From assembly GCF_035989285.1 (NCBI RefSeq), contig NZ_CP108513.1:7068001-7132000 (forward strand): DNA of 64,000 nt, written 5' to 3'. Origin of the DNA: Streptomyces sp. NBC_01235. Lineage in GTDB: Bacteria; Actinomycetota; Actinomycetes; Streptomycetales; Streptomycetaceae. Below, in pieces: positions 51,615 through 63,004 of this stretch (position 1 is the stretch's first letter; each line of letters starts with the position of its first letter). The notes under the pieces were generated by a model. It ran no database searches, was not told where the DNA came from, and worked only from the letters and a program-made list of their open reading frames with translations. The position numbers and the translations under genes are program-made.

Positions 51615-52889
51615 TCAGAAGAACGTGCGGATGTAGTCGACGACCGTGCCGTCCGCCTCCGCGACGGGGATCAGCGGCCACTTGTCGAAGACCGTGCACG
51701 GGTGGGAGAGGCCGAGGCCGACCCAGTCGCCGACCCGGAGGTCCGCCTCGTCCGTCGTGCGCAGCCAGGCGTGCTGGTCGGAGAGGGCGGTCACGGAGAC
51801 GCCGGTGGCGCGGCGTTCCGTGCCGTCGCGGCGGACCACCTGGGCGAAGGGCAGGTCGAGGTCGTAGGCGGCGTCCCGCTTGCCCGCGTTGACGAACGCC
51901 TGGTCGGGGGAGGGGCGGGAGACCACCTGGGTCCACAGGCGGAAGGCGGGCTCCAGCGCGCCCTCCTCGGGGACCCGGTTGAACGGCGTCAGCTTGCGGT
52001 AGTGGCCGTCGTCGTGCGAGACGTACGCGCCCGAGCGCAGCAACTTCAGTACGGGGAGGGAGAGTTCGGGGACGTCCGCGAAGACGTCGGCGACCGCGTC
52101 GAACCAGGCGCTGCCGCCCGCGCTGACGACGATCTCGTCCGTGCCGGCGAAGCGTCCGGCCTTGTCGAAGTCGACGGCGAGGGCGACCAGGCGGCCCAGC
52201 CAGGCGCGCACCCGCTCCGGGTCGGCCCGCGGGACCTCGCCCTCGTAGCCCGCGACCCCGACCAGCCGCAGGGTCGGCGCGGCGGCCACCGCGTCCGCGA
52301 CCGCCGCGCACTCCGCCTCCGTACGCACCCCGGTGCGGGCGCCCTCGCCGGCGGCCAGTTCGACGACGACGTCCAGGGGGCGGCGCGCGCCCTGCAGTGC
52401 CGCGTCCATCAGTTTGACCCCGCGCACGGAGTCGACGTAGCAGACGAGGCGGAAGTCGTCGTCGGAGTCGAGTTCGGCGGAGATCCAGCGCAGGGCGGCC
52501 GGGTCCACGAGCTCGTTGGCGAGGAAGACCCGCTGGACTCCGTACGCCCGCGCCACCCGGACCTGGTGCGGGACGGCGAGGGTGATGCCCCAGGCGCCGC
52601 GGTCGATCTGGCGCTGGAACAGCTGCGGGGCCATGGAGGTCTTGCCGTGCGGGGCGAAGGCGAGGCCGTGGCGGGTCGCGTAGGTCTCCATGAGCGCGAG
52701 GTTGTGCTCCAGGCGCTCGACGGAGAGGGCCAGCACGGGGGTCGCGAAGCCGCCGGTGAAGAGGTTGCGGCGCTGGGCGGCCAGCTCGCCGACGGTGAGG
52801 CCGTCGGCGTCCGGCGGGAGGCCCTTGAAGCGGTGGTCGACGCGTTCCTCGGCCAGTAGGGCGAGCGCCTCGAATGCCTCGGTACCCAT
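51615..52889 (-). CDS. PLP- and zinc-dependent D-amino-acid dehydratase (DSD/D-threonine type)
   Basis: 424 residues, fold type III (alanine-racemase-like). The PLP lysine is Lys83 in FAPHGKTSMAPQLF. VGLGLSHPCTVFDKWPLIPV supplies the HxC zinc ligands known from eukaryotic D-serine dehydratase, with SDQHAWL before it. Eliminates ammonia from D-serine or D-threonine-like amino acids to give a keto acid. The ATG at 52889 has GGGAGG four bases upstream; a longer start at 52949 would overlap the operator. First gene of the minus-strand arm of the divergon. Confidence 0.9.
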   Translation of the reverse strand: MGTEAFEALALLAEERVDHRFKGLPPDADGLTVGELAAQRRNLFTGGFATPVLALSVERLEHNLALMETYATRHGLAFAPHGKTSMAPQLFQRQIDRGAWGITLAVPHQVRVARAYGVQRVFLANELVDPAALRWISAELDSDDDFRLVCYVDSVRGVKLMDAALQGARRPLDVVVELAAGEGARTGVRTEAECAAVADAVAAAPTLRLVGVAGYEGEVPRADPERVRAWLGRLVALAVDFDKAGRFAGTDEIVVSAGGSAWFDAVADVFADVPELSLPVLKLLRSGAYVSHDDGHYRKLTPFNRVPEEGALEPAFRLWTQVVSRPSPDQAFVNAGKRDAAYDLDLPFAQVVRRDGTERRATGVSVTALSDQHAWLRTTDEADLRVGDWVGLGLSHPCTVFDKWPLIPVAEADGTVVDYIRTFF

Positions 52890-52909
52890 GGAACCTCCCT
52901 GATCAGGAG

Positions 52910-52928
52910 CGTTGCGATATGTGCAACG
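52910..52928. promoter_or_regulatory. Likely IclR operator
   Basis: CGTTGC-GATATGT-GCAACG, perfect six-base arms, 21 bases upstream of the dehydratase ATG and 134 bases before the kinase start. Arms and spacing fit IclR-type sites, and an IclR gene is in the divergent operon. Confidence 0.6.
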
Positions 52929-52990
52929 TCCATTGCGTATGTCGCTCACTGCTGTCTAACATCTCGGCCAACGCGGGGTCAACGGAGCCT

Positions 52991-53011
52991 CCCCCAGCCT
53001 TCGGCCGGGGG
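52991..53011. repeat. Streptomyces-type dispersed palindromic repeat
   Basis: CCCCC-A-GCC-TTC-GGC-C-GGGGG, followed by ACCCCCAT. I recall this sequence as a frequent intergenic palindrome in Streptomyces genomes. Here it sits in the leader of the kinase operon. Confidence 0.6.
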
Positions 53012-53061
53012 ACCCCCATCTCGCTTCGCTCACCCGCACCGGCACGGGAGCTACGAGGATC

Positions 53062-54324
53062 GTGACCACCAATGGACCCCGCAATGCCCCCGACGTCGTG
53101 GACGTCGTCGCGCTCGGCGAGTCAATGGTCGCCTTCCTGCCCTCCCGGCCCGGCCGCCTCGCCGACGTGCCGTCCTTCGACCGGGGCATCGGCGGCGCGG
53201 AGTCCAACGTGGCCTGCGCGCTGGCGGTGGCCGGGCACGCGGTGCGCTGGGTCGGCCGGGTGGGGGCGGACGGGTTCGGCGACCACCTCGTCGAGACCAT
53301 CGGCTCGTACGGGGTCGACGTGACCTCCGTACGCCGGGACCCGGCCCGCCCGACCGGCGTCTACTTCCGCACCGCCGGCGACCGGGCCACCGACGCGCAC
53401 GAGGTCGCCTACTACCGGGCCGGCTCCGCGGCCTCCGCGATGGCCGTGGGGAACGTCGACCTGGCGGCGGTGCGGGCGGCGCGCGTGCTGCATCTGAGCG
53501 GCATCACGGCAGCCCTGTCCGGGGACTGTCTGGGCCTGCTGCGGGAGCTGACGGCCCCCCGGCCGGGGCGTCCGCTGATCTCCTTCGACGTCAACCACCG
53601 GTCCGGGTTGTGGCGCGACACCGACGGTCCGCGCGTGCTGCTGGAGTTGGCACGCGCCGCGGACGTCGTGTTCGTGGGGGAGGACGAGGCGGAGGAGGCG
53701 TGGGGGGTCACCGGTGGGCCGACGGCGATCAGGGAGGTACTGCGGGAGCCGGGCATGCTGGTGGTGAAGCAGGGGGCGCGGGGGGCGACGGCGTTCGCAC
53801 GCGAGCCCGACCGCGGCACCCCGTCGGTGCCGGGCCGCGCGAACCGGCTCCGGCCCGCGCCGGCCCCGGGTGCCGCGCGACCGACGGTCACCTTCGTACC
53901 CGCCCCGACGGTCCAGGTCGGCGCGGCGGTCGGCGCCGGGGACGCGTTCGCCGCCGGGTTCCTCTCCGCCACCCTGCGCGGCCTGCCCGTCCGCGACCGC
54001 CTGCGGCACGGGCACCTCATGGCCGCCGCCGCCCTCACCGTCCCCGGCGACCTCGCCGCACCCCCGCCCGCCGGACGCCCGGCCACCACCCCTCATGGAA
54101 CGGCTGCGCCGGCCGTCCCCGGCGACCTCGCCGCACCCCCGCCCGCCGGACGCCCGGCCACCGCCCCTCATGGAACGGCTGCGCCGCGCTCCGCCTGGAT
54201 CGCACACGCCGACCGCCTGGCCGCCCTCGACCCCGCCGCGTGGGGGACACTTCGACTCGGCCCCGGCTGGACGCACACCGAAGACCGGGAAGGCCGGGCC
54301 GAGGAGGAGGTACGCACCCCATGA
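53062..54324 (+). CDS. PfkB-family carbohydrate kinase (KDG-kinase-like)
   Basis: 420 residues. VVALGESMVAFLPSRPGRLA, GGAESNVACALA and FDVNHRSGLWRD match 2-keto-3-deoxygluconate-type kinases, and the catalytic GAGDAFAAGF is near residue 293. The C-terminus contains two adjacent copies of a 25-residue segment (VPGDLAAPPPAGRPATTPHG then TAAPA; second copy with A for T), from a 75-bp tandem duplication. The segment lies beyond the active site in a Pro/Ala-rich loop and probably does not destroy activity. The GTG at 53062 has GAGG upstream. Its stop overlaps iclR (ATGA). Confidence 0.88.
   Translation: MTTNGPRNAPDVVDVVALGESMVAFLPSRPGRLADVPSFDRGIGGAESNVACALAVAGHAVRWVGRVGADGFGDHLVETIGSYGVDVTSVRRDPARPTGVYFRTAGDRATDAHEVAYYRAGSAASAMAVGNVDLAAVRAARVLHLSGITAALSGDCLGLLRELTAPRPGRPLISFDVNHRSGLWRDTDGPRVLLELARAADVVFVGEDEAEEAWGVTGGPTAIREVLREPGMLVVKQGARGATAFAREPDRGTPSVPGRANRLRPAPAPGAARPTVTFVPAPTVQVGAAVGAGDAFAAGFLSATLRGLPVRDRLRHGHLMAAAALTVPGDLAAPPPAGRPATTPHGTAAPAVPGDLAAPPPAGRPATAPHGTAAPRSAWIAHADRLAALDPAAWGTLRLGPGWTHTEDREGRAEEEVRTP
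54040..54189 (+). repeat. 75-bp tandem duplication inside the kinase gene
   Basis: Copies 54040-54114 and 54115-54189, in frame and nearly identical (the only clear change is ACC to GCC in the middle). A recent duplication, since even third-codon bases are retained. Confidence 0.9.
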
Positions 54325-55085
54325 GCCAGACCGTCGACCGTGCCCTGAGCATCCTGCCGCTGCTCGCCGAGGGACCCGCCGACCTCGGACAGGTCGCCGA
54401 TCGCCTCGGCGTGCACAAGTCGACGGCCCTGAGGCTGCTGCGCACCCTGAACGAGCACGGCCTCGTCTACCGCCAGTCCGACCAGCGCTACCGCCTCGGT
54501 GCCCGTCTCTTCGCCCTCGCCCAGGAGGCGATGGAGAACCTCGACATCCGCGAGATCGCCCACCCCCACCTCGTCCGTCTGAACGAGGCCTGCGGGCACA
54601 CCGTCCACCTCGCCGTCCACGAGGAGGGCGAGGTCCTCTACATCGACAAGGTGGAGAGCCGCTACCCGGTGCGCATGTACTCGCGGATCGGCAAGCCCGT
54701 CGCCATCACCGTCGCCGCCGTCGCCAAACTGCTCCTCGCCGACCTGCCCGAGCCCGAGCGGCGGGCGGTCGCCGAGAAGCTCGACTACCCCCTGTACACG
54801 GCCCGTTCCACCCCCAACGCCCCGGCCTTCCTGCGGGAGTTGGAGAAGGTGCGCGAACAGGGCTGGGCCACCGACCTCGGTGGCCACGAGGAGTCCGTCA
54901 ACTGTGTCGCCGCGCCGATCAGGGGCGCCGACGGCCGGGTGGTCGCCGCGATGTCGGTCTCCGCGCCGAACGTCGTCGTCACCGCCGACGAACTCCTCAC
55001 CCTGCTCCCGCTGGTGCGCCGCGCCGCGGACGCCATCAGCGGCGAGTACTCCGGCAGGACACCGATCAAGGAAGCCACCTCATGA
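54321..55085 (+). CDS. IclR family transcriptional regulator
   Basis: 254 residues. Winged helix at residues 18-50 (DLGQVADRLGVHKSTALRLL, RTLNEHGLV), then the IclR ligand domain (VHLAVHEEGEVLYIDKVESR; SVNCVAAPIRGADGRVVAAM). ATG overlaps the kinase stop and its own stop overlaps RidA, so the three are translationally coupled. Likely represses the divergon via the palindrome at 52910. Confidence 0.92.
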   Translation: MSQTVDRALSILPLLAEGPADLGQVADRLGVHKSTALRLLRTLNEHGLVYRQSDQRYRLGARLFALAQEAMENLDIREIAHPHLVRLNEACGHTVHLAVHEEGEVLYIDKVESRYPVRMYSRIGKPVAITVAAVAKLLLADLPEPERRAVAEKLDYPLYTARSTPNAPAFLRELEKVREQGWATDLGGHEESVNCVAAPIRGADGRVVAAMSVSAPNVVVTADELLTLLPLVRRAADAISGEYSGRTPIKEATS

Positions 55086-55507
55086 CCGAGAAGACCGCGA
55101 CCGAGAAGATCGCGCTCACCCCGAAGACCCACACCACCCCGCCCGCGAAGTTCTCGCACGGTGTCCGCAAGGGCAACATCCTCCAGGTCGCGGGCCAGGT
55201 CGGCTTCCTCCCCGCCGAGGAGGGCAGGCCCCCGACCCCGGCCGGCCCCACCCTGCGCGAGCAGACCCTCCAGACCCTCGCCAACGTCAAGGCGATCCTG
55301 GAGGAGGGCGGCGCGAGCTGGGACGACGTGATGATGATCCGCGTCTACCTGACGGACACGGGCCACTTCGCCGAGTTCAACGAGCTCTACAACGCCTACT
55401 TCGAGGCGCAGCCCCTCACCGCCCCGCCCGCGGCCCGCACGACGGTCTACGTCGGCCTTCCCGCGGGGCTCCTGGTCGAGATCGACGCGCTCGCCGTCCT
55501 CGGCTGA
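55082..55507 (+). CDS. RidA family imine/enamine deaminase
   Basis: 141 residues, longer than E. coli RidA because of an N-terminal extension. Patterns FSHGVRKGNILQVAGQVGF, EQTLQTLANVKAILEEGGAS, WDDVMMIRVYLTD and AARTTVYVGLPAGLLVEIDA include the conserved Arg of the active site. RidA hydrolyses 2-aminoacrylate and related enamines made by PLP dehydratases, so it should detoxify the product of the D-amino-acid dehydratase encoded divergently. Confidence 0.92.
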   Translation: MTEKTATEKIALTPKTHTTPPAKFSHGVRKGNILQVAGQVGFLPAEEGRPPTPAGPTLREQTLQTLANVKAILEEGGASWDDVMMIRVYLTDTGHFAEFNELYNAYFEAQPLTAPPAARTTVYVGLPAGLLVEIDALAVLG

Positions 55508-55579
55508 CCCTGGGCTGACGCTCCATCGACTTTCACACGCCGCTGTACGGCCTCACGGCACGGTGCCCCCGCTCGCAGC

Positions 55580-55811
55580 CACTCGCAGGTCGTGGCCCTC
55601 GTCATCATGGCCATCTCGGCGGGCTCGATCTTCGCCTCGCACGTCAACGACGGCGCCCCCGCGCGCGGAGCGCGCTGATGGATGCAGCCCGATGGTGGCC
55701 AAGTGCTTCGGCATCAGCGAGCGCGACACCCTCAGGACGTGGACCGTGCTCGAGACGGTGCTGTCGGTGGGCGGGTTCGTGATGACGGCCGGATTGAGTG
55801 TCTTCGTGTAG
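55580..55811 (+). pseudogene. C-terminal remnant of a GntP-family permease
   Basis: The frame from 55580 gives HSQVVALVIMAISAGSIFAS, HVNDG, and a second frame from 55692 gives MVAKCFGISERDTLRTWTVL, ETVLSVGGFV. Both match the end of GntP transporters (...SHVNDGGFWM...YFG.SE.DTLKTWT..ET). About 36 bases of unrelated sequence and a frameshift separate them, and the first 350 or so residues are missing. GntP relatives transport gluconate or, in DsdX, D-serine. Confidence 0.75.
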
Positions 55812-55862
55812 GTCTCCGGCAGGTCTCCGGTCGCAACTCTGGTAACGAAGTAGGGGCTGGCT

Positions 55863-56501
55863 GTGTCCGGCACAGGATCTTCGACCATACTGCCCGCTGT
55901 GGAGCAGCGCATAGGTTCGAGCAGCCAGCCCCTGGAGGGCGAGCCCCTGAAGGGCGCCGGATTCGACCCGGCCTTCATCCCCGGGCTCACGTCGCCCGCG
56001 ACCGCGGAGCCGGAGGACACCGAGCCGGCCGGGAAGGCCGAGGGTGCCGAGGAGGCGGACGAGGCCCAGGACGAGGTCGTCGAGGAGGCGGAGGACGCGG
56101 CGGACGAGTCCTCGGACGACGAGTCCGCCGACGGTCCCGTCTTCGAGGCCTCCGACCGTCGGGCGCGGATCGCCGCCGACGCCAAGGGCGTCCGGCTCCG
56201 ACTCGACGAGGAGGAGTGCGAGTTCCGCTGGGACGAGATCGGCGCGATCGAGACGGAGGCGCCGCGCTTCGGCAAGCGGTTCACCATCACGGTGCACACC
56301 CCTGACCGCCGCTGGTACCCGATCGAGATCGAGGCGACGGCCAGGGCGCGCTTCAAGGAGTGGGACGAGCAGCTGGACGCGGTCCTCGACGCCTACTTCG
56401 AAGACGAAGAGGCGGACGCCGCAGAAGCGGGCGCCGAGGACGAGGTCGTCGCGGCCAAGGAGAGCGCGGCCGAGGAGAGCGCGGCCGAGGACGCCGACTA
56501 G
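55863..56501 (+). CDS. Acidic hypothetical protein
   Basis: 212 residues from the GTG at 55863. A Glu/Asp-rich region (residues about 42-88; [20 protein letters not shown]), a short folded segment ([40 protein letters not shown]) of PH-like character, and an acidic C-terminus ([10 protein letters not shown]). Cytosolic. Its stop overlaps the convergent carboxypeptidase stop (CTAG). Function unknown. Confidence 0.78.
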   Translation: MSGTGSSTILPAVEQRIGSSSQPLEGEPLKGAGFDPAFIPGLTSPATAEPEDTEPAGKAEGAEEADEAQDEVVEEAEDAADESSDDESADGPVFEASDRRARIAADAKGVRLRLDEEECEFRWDEIGAIETEAPRFGKRFTITVHTPDRRWYPIEIEATARARFKEWDEQLDAVLDAYFEDEEADAAEAGAEDEVVAAKESAAEESAAEDAD

Positions 56502-57868
56502 CTGCAGTACTGGGTGGCCTTCCCGATCGCCCGGTACATGCAGTCCGCGTTCTCGAGAAGCTGAAGCACCGCGTCCCGGTTACGGGAGGTCTCCCGCTCG
56601 ATGACCTCGTCGGGCGGGTAGAACCCACCCCCGGAGCTGGACGACGGATACATCTCGAACGTGTAGTCGAAGATCTTCTGCGTGCCCCAGAGGTAGTCGT
56701 CGATCGACCCGTCCGTGATGTACAGGTCGCTGGACTGCTCCGGGGTGTAGCCGTTGCTCGCGGCCATCTTCTGTCCGATGGCCTTGAACGCGGCGTTGTC
56801 GTCCGCGGTCATGCCGGTCGCCGTGTCCGCGTTGGTGTACCCGAACGGCCACAGCACCAACTCGCTGTACGTGTGGAAGTCGATCCCGGCGGTGATCTGC
56901 TGCTTCCCGCCCACGACCCGGCTGCGCACGAAGTCGGCGACGACCTTCACCTCGGGCGCGGACTCGGCGGACGCGCCCCGGTAGGTCTCCGAGGACGTGG
57001 ACCCCGAGGAGCCGCCGCAGCAGCCCCACTTGTAGTTCCAGTTCCGGTTGAGGTCCGTACCGACGTACGAGGAGCCGGAGTTGGGCTGCCGGTTCTTGCG
57101 CCACGAGCGGTAGGAGCCGGTGGCGATGTCGTACTCGCCGCCGTCCGGGTTGAGGTCGGGGACGATCCAGATCTCGCGCCCGTTGACCATGTTGGTGACG
57201 CGGGAGTCCGAGCCGTAGCCGGCGCCCAGCTCGCGGATCAGGTACAGGGCCATCTCCACGGTCATGTGCTCGCGGGCGTGCTGGTGATGGGTGAACAGCA
57301 CCTCCGGCTCGGCCTCGTCGGTGCCGACGTTGTCGCTGATCTTGACGGCCACGATGTCCCGGCCGCCGTACGACTTGCCGATGACCCGCTTGCTCATGAT
57401 GCTCGGGTAGGCGGCGATGCGCTGGTCGATCTCCGTCGTCATCTCGGCGTAGTTGTGGTACTTCGAGTCGGCGGAGGGGAAGTCGTAGAGCCGTACCTCG
57501 TCCTCGGCGACGCGGTTGGGCGCGGAGCCCAGCAGGGAGACCTCGTACCCCCGCGAGCGCAGCTTCTTGATCTGGTCGGCCCGCCCGGAGACCACCACGG
57601 TCTCCTCGTCGGCCTCGTCGACGCTCACCCCGGACGCAGCGATCGCCGTGCGCATGGCGGACGTGCTGTGGGAGATGTGGATCTCGTACTGGCGGATGTC
57701 GTCGGCGGAGGACGCCGGCTTCGGGGCGCTGCCCGCCGCCGCGTCGGTGACCGTCGCCGAGATCGGCGCCGCCAGGGCGAGGGCCAGCAGGGTGGCGAGA
57801 GCGGCGGTTCGTCTGCCGCCGCGGGCACCGGCGGCGCCGGAACCTGAGCCGCGAATGCGAAGTCGCAT
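56498..57868 (-). CDS. Secreted M14 zinc carboxypeptidase
   Basis: 456 residues. Signal peptide (basic start [20 protein letters not shown]), then a propeptide-like region ([20 protein letters not shown]), then the peptidase: [20 protein letters not shown], zinc ligands in [20 protein letters not shown] and in [14 protein letters not shown], substrate Arg in [10 protein letters not shown] and catalytic Glu in [11 protein letters not shown]. Cys pair WGCCGG plus C-terminal CMYR/QYCS. Releases C-terminal residues of peptides outside the cell. The ATG at 57868 has AAGGAG upstream. Confidence 0.92.
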   Translation of the reverse strand: MRLRIRGSGSGAAGARGGRRTAALATLLALALAAPISATVTDAAAGSAPKPASSADDIRQYEIHISHSTSAMRTAIAASGVSVDEADEETVVVSGRADQIKKLRSRGYEVSLLGSAPNRVAEDEVRLYDFPSADSKYHNYAEMTTEIDQRIAAYPSIMSKRVIGKSYGGRDIVAVKISDNVGTDEAEPEVLFTHHQHAREHMTVEMALYLIRELGAGYGSDSRVTNMVNGREIWIVPDLNPDGGEYDIATGSYRSWRKNRQPNSGSSYVGTDLNRNWNYKWGCCGGSSGSTSSETYRGASAESAPEVKVVADFVRSRVVGGKQQITAGIDFHTYSELVLWPFGYTNADTATGMTADDNAAFKAIGQKMAASNGYTPEQSSDLYITDGSIDDYLWGTQKIFDYTFEMYPSSSSGGGFYPPDEVIERETSRNRDAVLQLLENADCMYRAIGKATQYCS

Positions 57869-58229
57869 GAACTCTCCTTGTGGGGAGTGGGGTGTGGGGG
57901 GCTGTGCGCTTGCTGTGTGCGGCGGTGCGGGTGCCGCTCATCGTCGAGGCATGGCATGAGCAGGTCAAGAGACGACAAAGGGACGAGTGGCCGGAATCAT
58001 GCGTAAACGGCGGGCGGCCGGCCGCGCAGTGTAGCCACGGTCGCATCTCCGGGAGCGATCCCCGGTGAAGTGCACCCATGCGTGTGAGGCGAAGGGTGCA
58101 TATAGGTAGACCAGGGGGAAAGCTGAGGGTCCGCGCGGAACCCCACCGCACCGCACCCCACCACACCCGCAGCACACCCGCACAACTCCTGAACCACGCC
58201 GCACCGCACCCCCAGAGGACTGGCTGATC
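57869..58229. other. Intergenic region between carboxypeptidase and LuxR-type regulator
   Basis: About 360 bases. It holds both divergent promoters, a short hairpin CCGGG-agcgatc-CCCGG near 58052-58068, and a C/A-rich tract (58140-58210) made of CCGCACC/CCACACC-like repeats just before the LuxR-type start. No gene was recognised. Confidence 0.5.
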
Positions 58230-61184
<2,955 letters not shown>

Positions 61185-61313
61185 CCGCCCAACGCTGACC
61201 GCCGCACGCGCAAAGGCTCGCCCCACCCCGTACCACGATCCCGCCCCACCGCCCCGCCCCGCACCGCATCCATCCATCCACCCACCCACCCGACCAATGG
61301 GGACCCCGGACCA

Positions 61314-62279
61314 ATGACCGCCCAATCCGCCGCAACCACCACCCCAGGAACCTTCGACCACCGCATGTCCGTCTCCGCCACGGACGAGTCCTTCCTCGCC
61401 GCCGCCCTCCCCTTCCTCGCCGAGGGACTGGCCGCCCCCGAGGAGCCCCCGCCCGTCGCCATCGTCGCCCCCGACAAGCTGGACCTCCTGCGCGACGCCC
61501 TCGGCGCCGACACGAAGGACATCGGCCTCGTCCCGCACACCGACTGGTACACCGGCTCCGCCGCGAACGCCATCGCCCGGGCGGCCGGTCATCTCGCCGC
61601 GCACGCCGGCCCCGGCGGCCGCATCCACCTCCTCATGGAGCCGGTGTGGAACGGCAGGGCGGGCCGCTCCCCGCGCGAGAGCGCCGAGTGGATCCGCTAC
61701 GAGGCCCTCGCCAACCTTCTCTTCGTCCCGACGGCGACCACGGCCATGTGCGTCTACGACACCCGCACCGCCGGTTCCGCCCTCATCGAGGCGGCCCGCC
61801 GCGCCCACCCGGACAGCGGCGTGTACGAGGACCCCGTACGCCTCGCCGCGGAGCTGGACGCCTTACCGCTGCCCCCGACCCCCTCCGACGCCGAGCGTCT
61901 CGCCGACCCCGCCCCGGACGCCGTCCGCGCCTGGGCGTTGGGCCGTGGACTGGGCGCCGCCGACGCGGAGTTGTTCGCCACGGCCGTGGCGGAGGCGGCC
62001 TCCCTGGCACCGGTCACGGGTGCGCTGCTGTGGGGCGAGGCCCCCGGCTGCGTCTGCGAGCTGCTCCTGGCCCGCCGCCTCGACGACCCCCTCGTCGGCT
62101 ACGTCCCGCCGCCGACCACCGAGTTGGCACCCGGCCAGGGCCTGTGGTTCGCCCGCCAGGTGTGCGCGTACGTGGACGTCCGCGAGGCGGGCCCGGGCAC
62201 CGGCACCGGCACCGACACCGGAACCGGCGAAGGATCCGGATCCGGATCCGGTACGACCGTACGACTGCAGTACGCGTAG
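61314..62279 (+). CDS. MEDS-domain sensor-like protein
   Basis: 321 residues. The first 190 or so follow the MEDS (DcmR sensory) pattern (DESFLAAALPFLAEGLAAPE; PVAIVAPDKLDLLRDALGAD; IRYEALANLLFVPTATTAMC). The C-terminal part (ALGRGLGAADAELFATAVAE, AASL) resembles a degenerate GHKL/anti-sigma-like ATPase, then a GTGTGTDTGTGEGSGSGSGT tail. MEDS proteins often precede RsbW-like kinases in Streptomyces, as here. ATG at 61314. Confidence 0.8.
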   Translation: MTAQSAATTTPGTFDHRMSVSATDESFLAAALPFLAEGLAAPEEPPPVAIVAPDKLDLLRDALGADTKDIGLVPHTDWYTGSAANAIARAAGHLAAHAGPGGRIHLLMEPVWNGRAGRSPRESAEWIRYEALANLLFVPTATTAMCVYDTRTAGSALIEAARRAHPDSGVYEDPVRLAAELDALPLPPTPSDAERLADPAPDAVRAWALGRGLGAADAELFATAVAEAASLAPVTGALLWGEAPGCVCELLLARRLDDPLVGYVPPPTTELAPGQGLWFARQVCAYVDVREAGPGTGTGTDTGTGEGSGSGSGTTVRLQYA

Positions 62280-62356
62280 ACGGGGCGCCTCGACAGGTAC
62301 GGAATCGGGTAGTCCTCCCCGTATGCGGACGGTGTGCGGGAGGGGATCCTGACTCC

Positions 62357-62938
62357 ATGCTGCGACTTTCCGGGGGAAGCGGCCCCCTCCCGGACCCCGC
62401 CCCCCAGTACGGCGCCTACCTCCAGCCGCCGATAGGGGCAGGCCACTGGAGCGTCGAGTACGACCCTCGGCCCAGCGCCGTCCGTGAGGCCCGCGCACAG
62501 GTGCGCAGGCAGTTGGAGGACTGGGGACTGGCGGACCGGGAGGACTTGGTGGACACCGCCGAGCTGCTCGTCAGCGAGCTGGCCACCAACGCCCTGCTGC
62601 GCCCCCATGGCCCGAATGGCATGGGAGGTACCCCCACCGCGAGCCGCTTCCGCCTCACCCTGAACGCCGCACACGGCATCCTCCGCTGCGAGGTGGCCGA
62701 TACCGGCCGCCGCACCCCGCAGGTGCTTCACGCGGGCGGGACGGAGAGCGGCCGGGGAATGTTCCTGGTGAACGCGCTCGCCCGCCGCTGGGGCTGCCAC
62801 CAGGACGGACCGGGCAAGACCGTCTGGTTCGAACTCGGCACCTGCGGCTGCGACGACGGTTGCGGCCGACGCCGGCCGCAACCCCCCCTTGGCCGCGAGC
62901 CCTCGGACGCACGTACGGCGGTGTTCGACGGCGGGTGA
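62357..62938 (+). CDS. ATP-binding anti-sigma factor-like protein (RsbW/HATPase_c)
   Basis: 193 residues. GHKL motifs: N box TAELLVSELATNALL, G1 CEVADTGRR, G2 GTESGRGMFLVNAL. A short extra loop PHGPNGMGGTPTA is read from a locally repetitive DNA stretch. C-terminal tail with Cys-rich TCGCDDGCGRRR. Such proteins in Streptomyces bind anti-anti-sigma factors or kinase partners. ATG at 62357, AGGGGA ten bases upstream. Probably linked to the MEDS protein. Confidence 0.85.
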   Translation: MLRLSGGSGPLPDPAPQYGAYLQPPIGAGHWSVEYDPRPSAVREARAQVRRQLEDWGLADREDLVDTAELLVSELATNALLRPHGPNGMGGTPTASRFRLTLNAAHGILRCEVADTGRRTPQVLHAGGTESGRGMFLVNALARRWGCHQDGPGKTVWFELGTCGCDDGCGRRRPQPPLGREPSDARTAVFDGG

Positions 62939-63004
62939 GCACATCGGGTGGAGATCGCGCACGCCCTCTTGCCGGACCGGCGTCTTTGGGCTTTCTTGAC
63001 CTTC

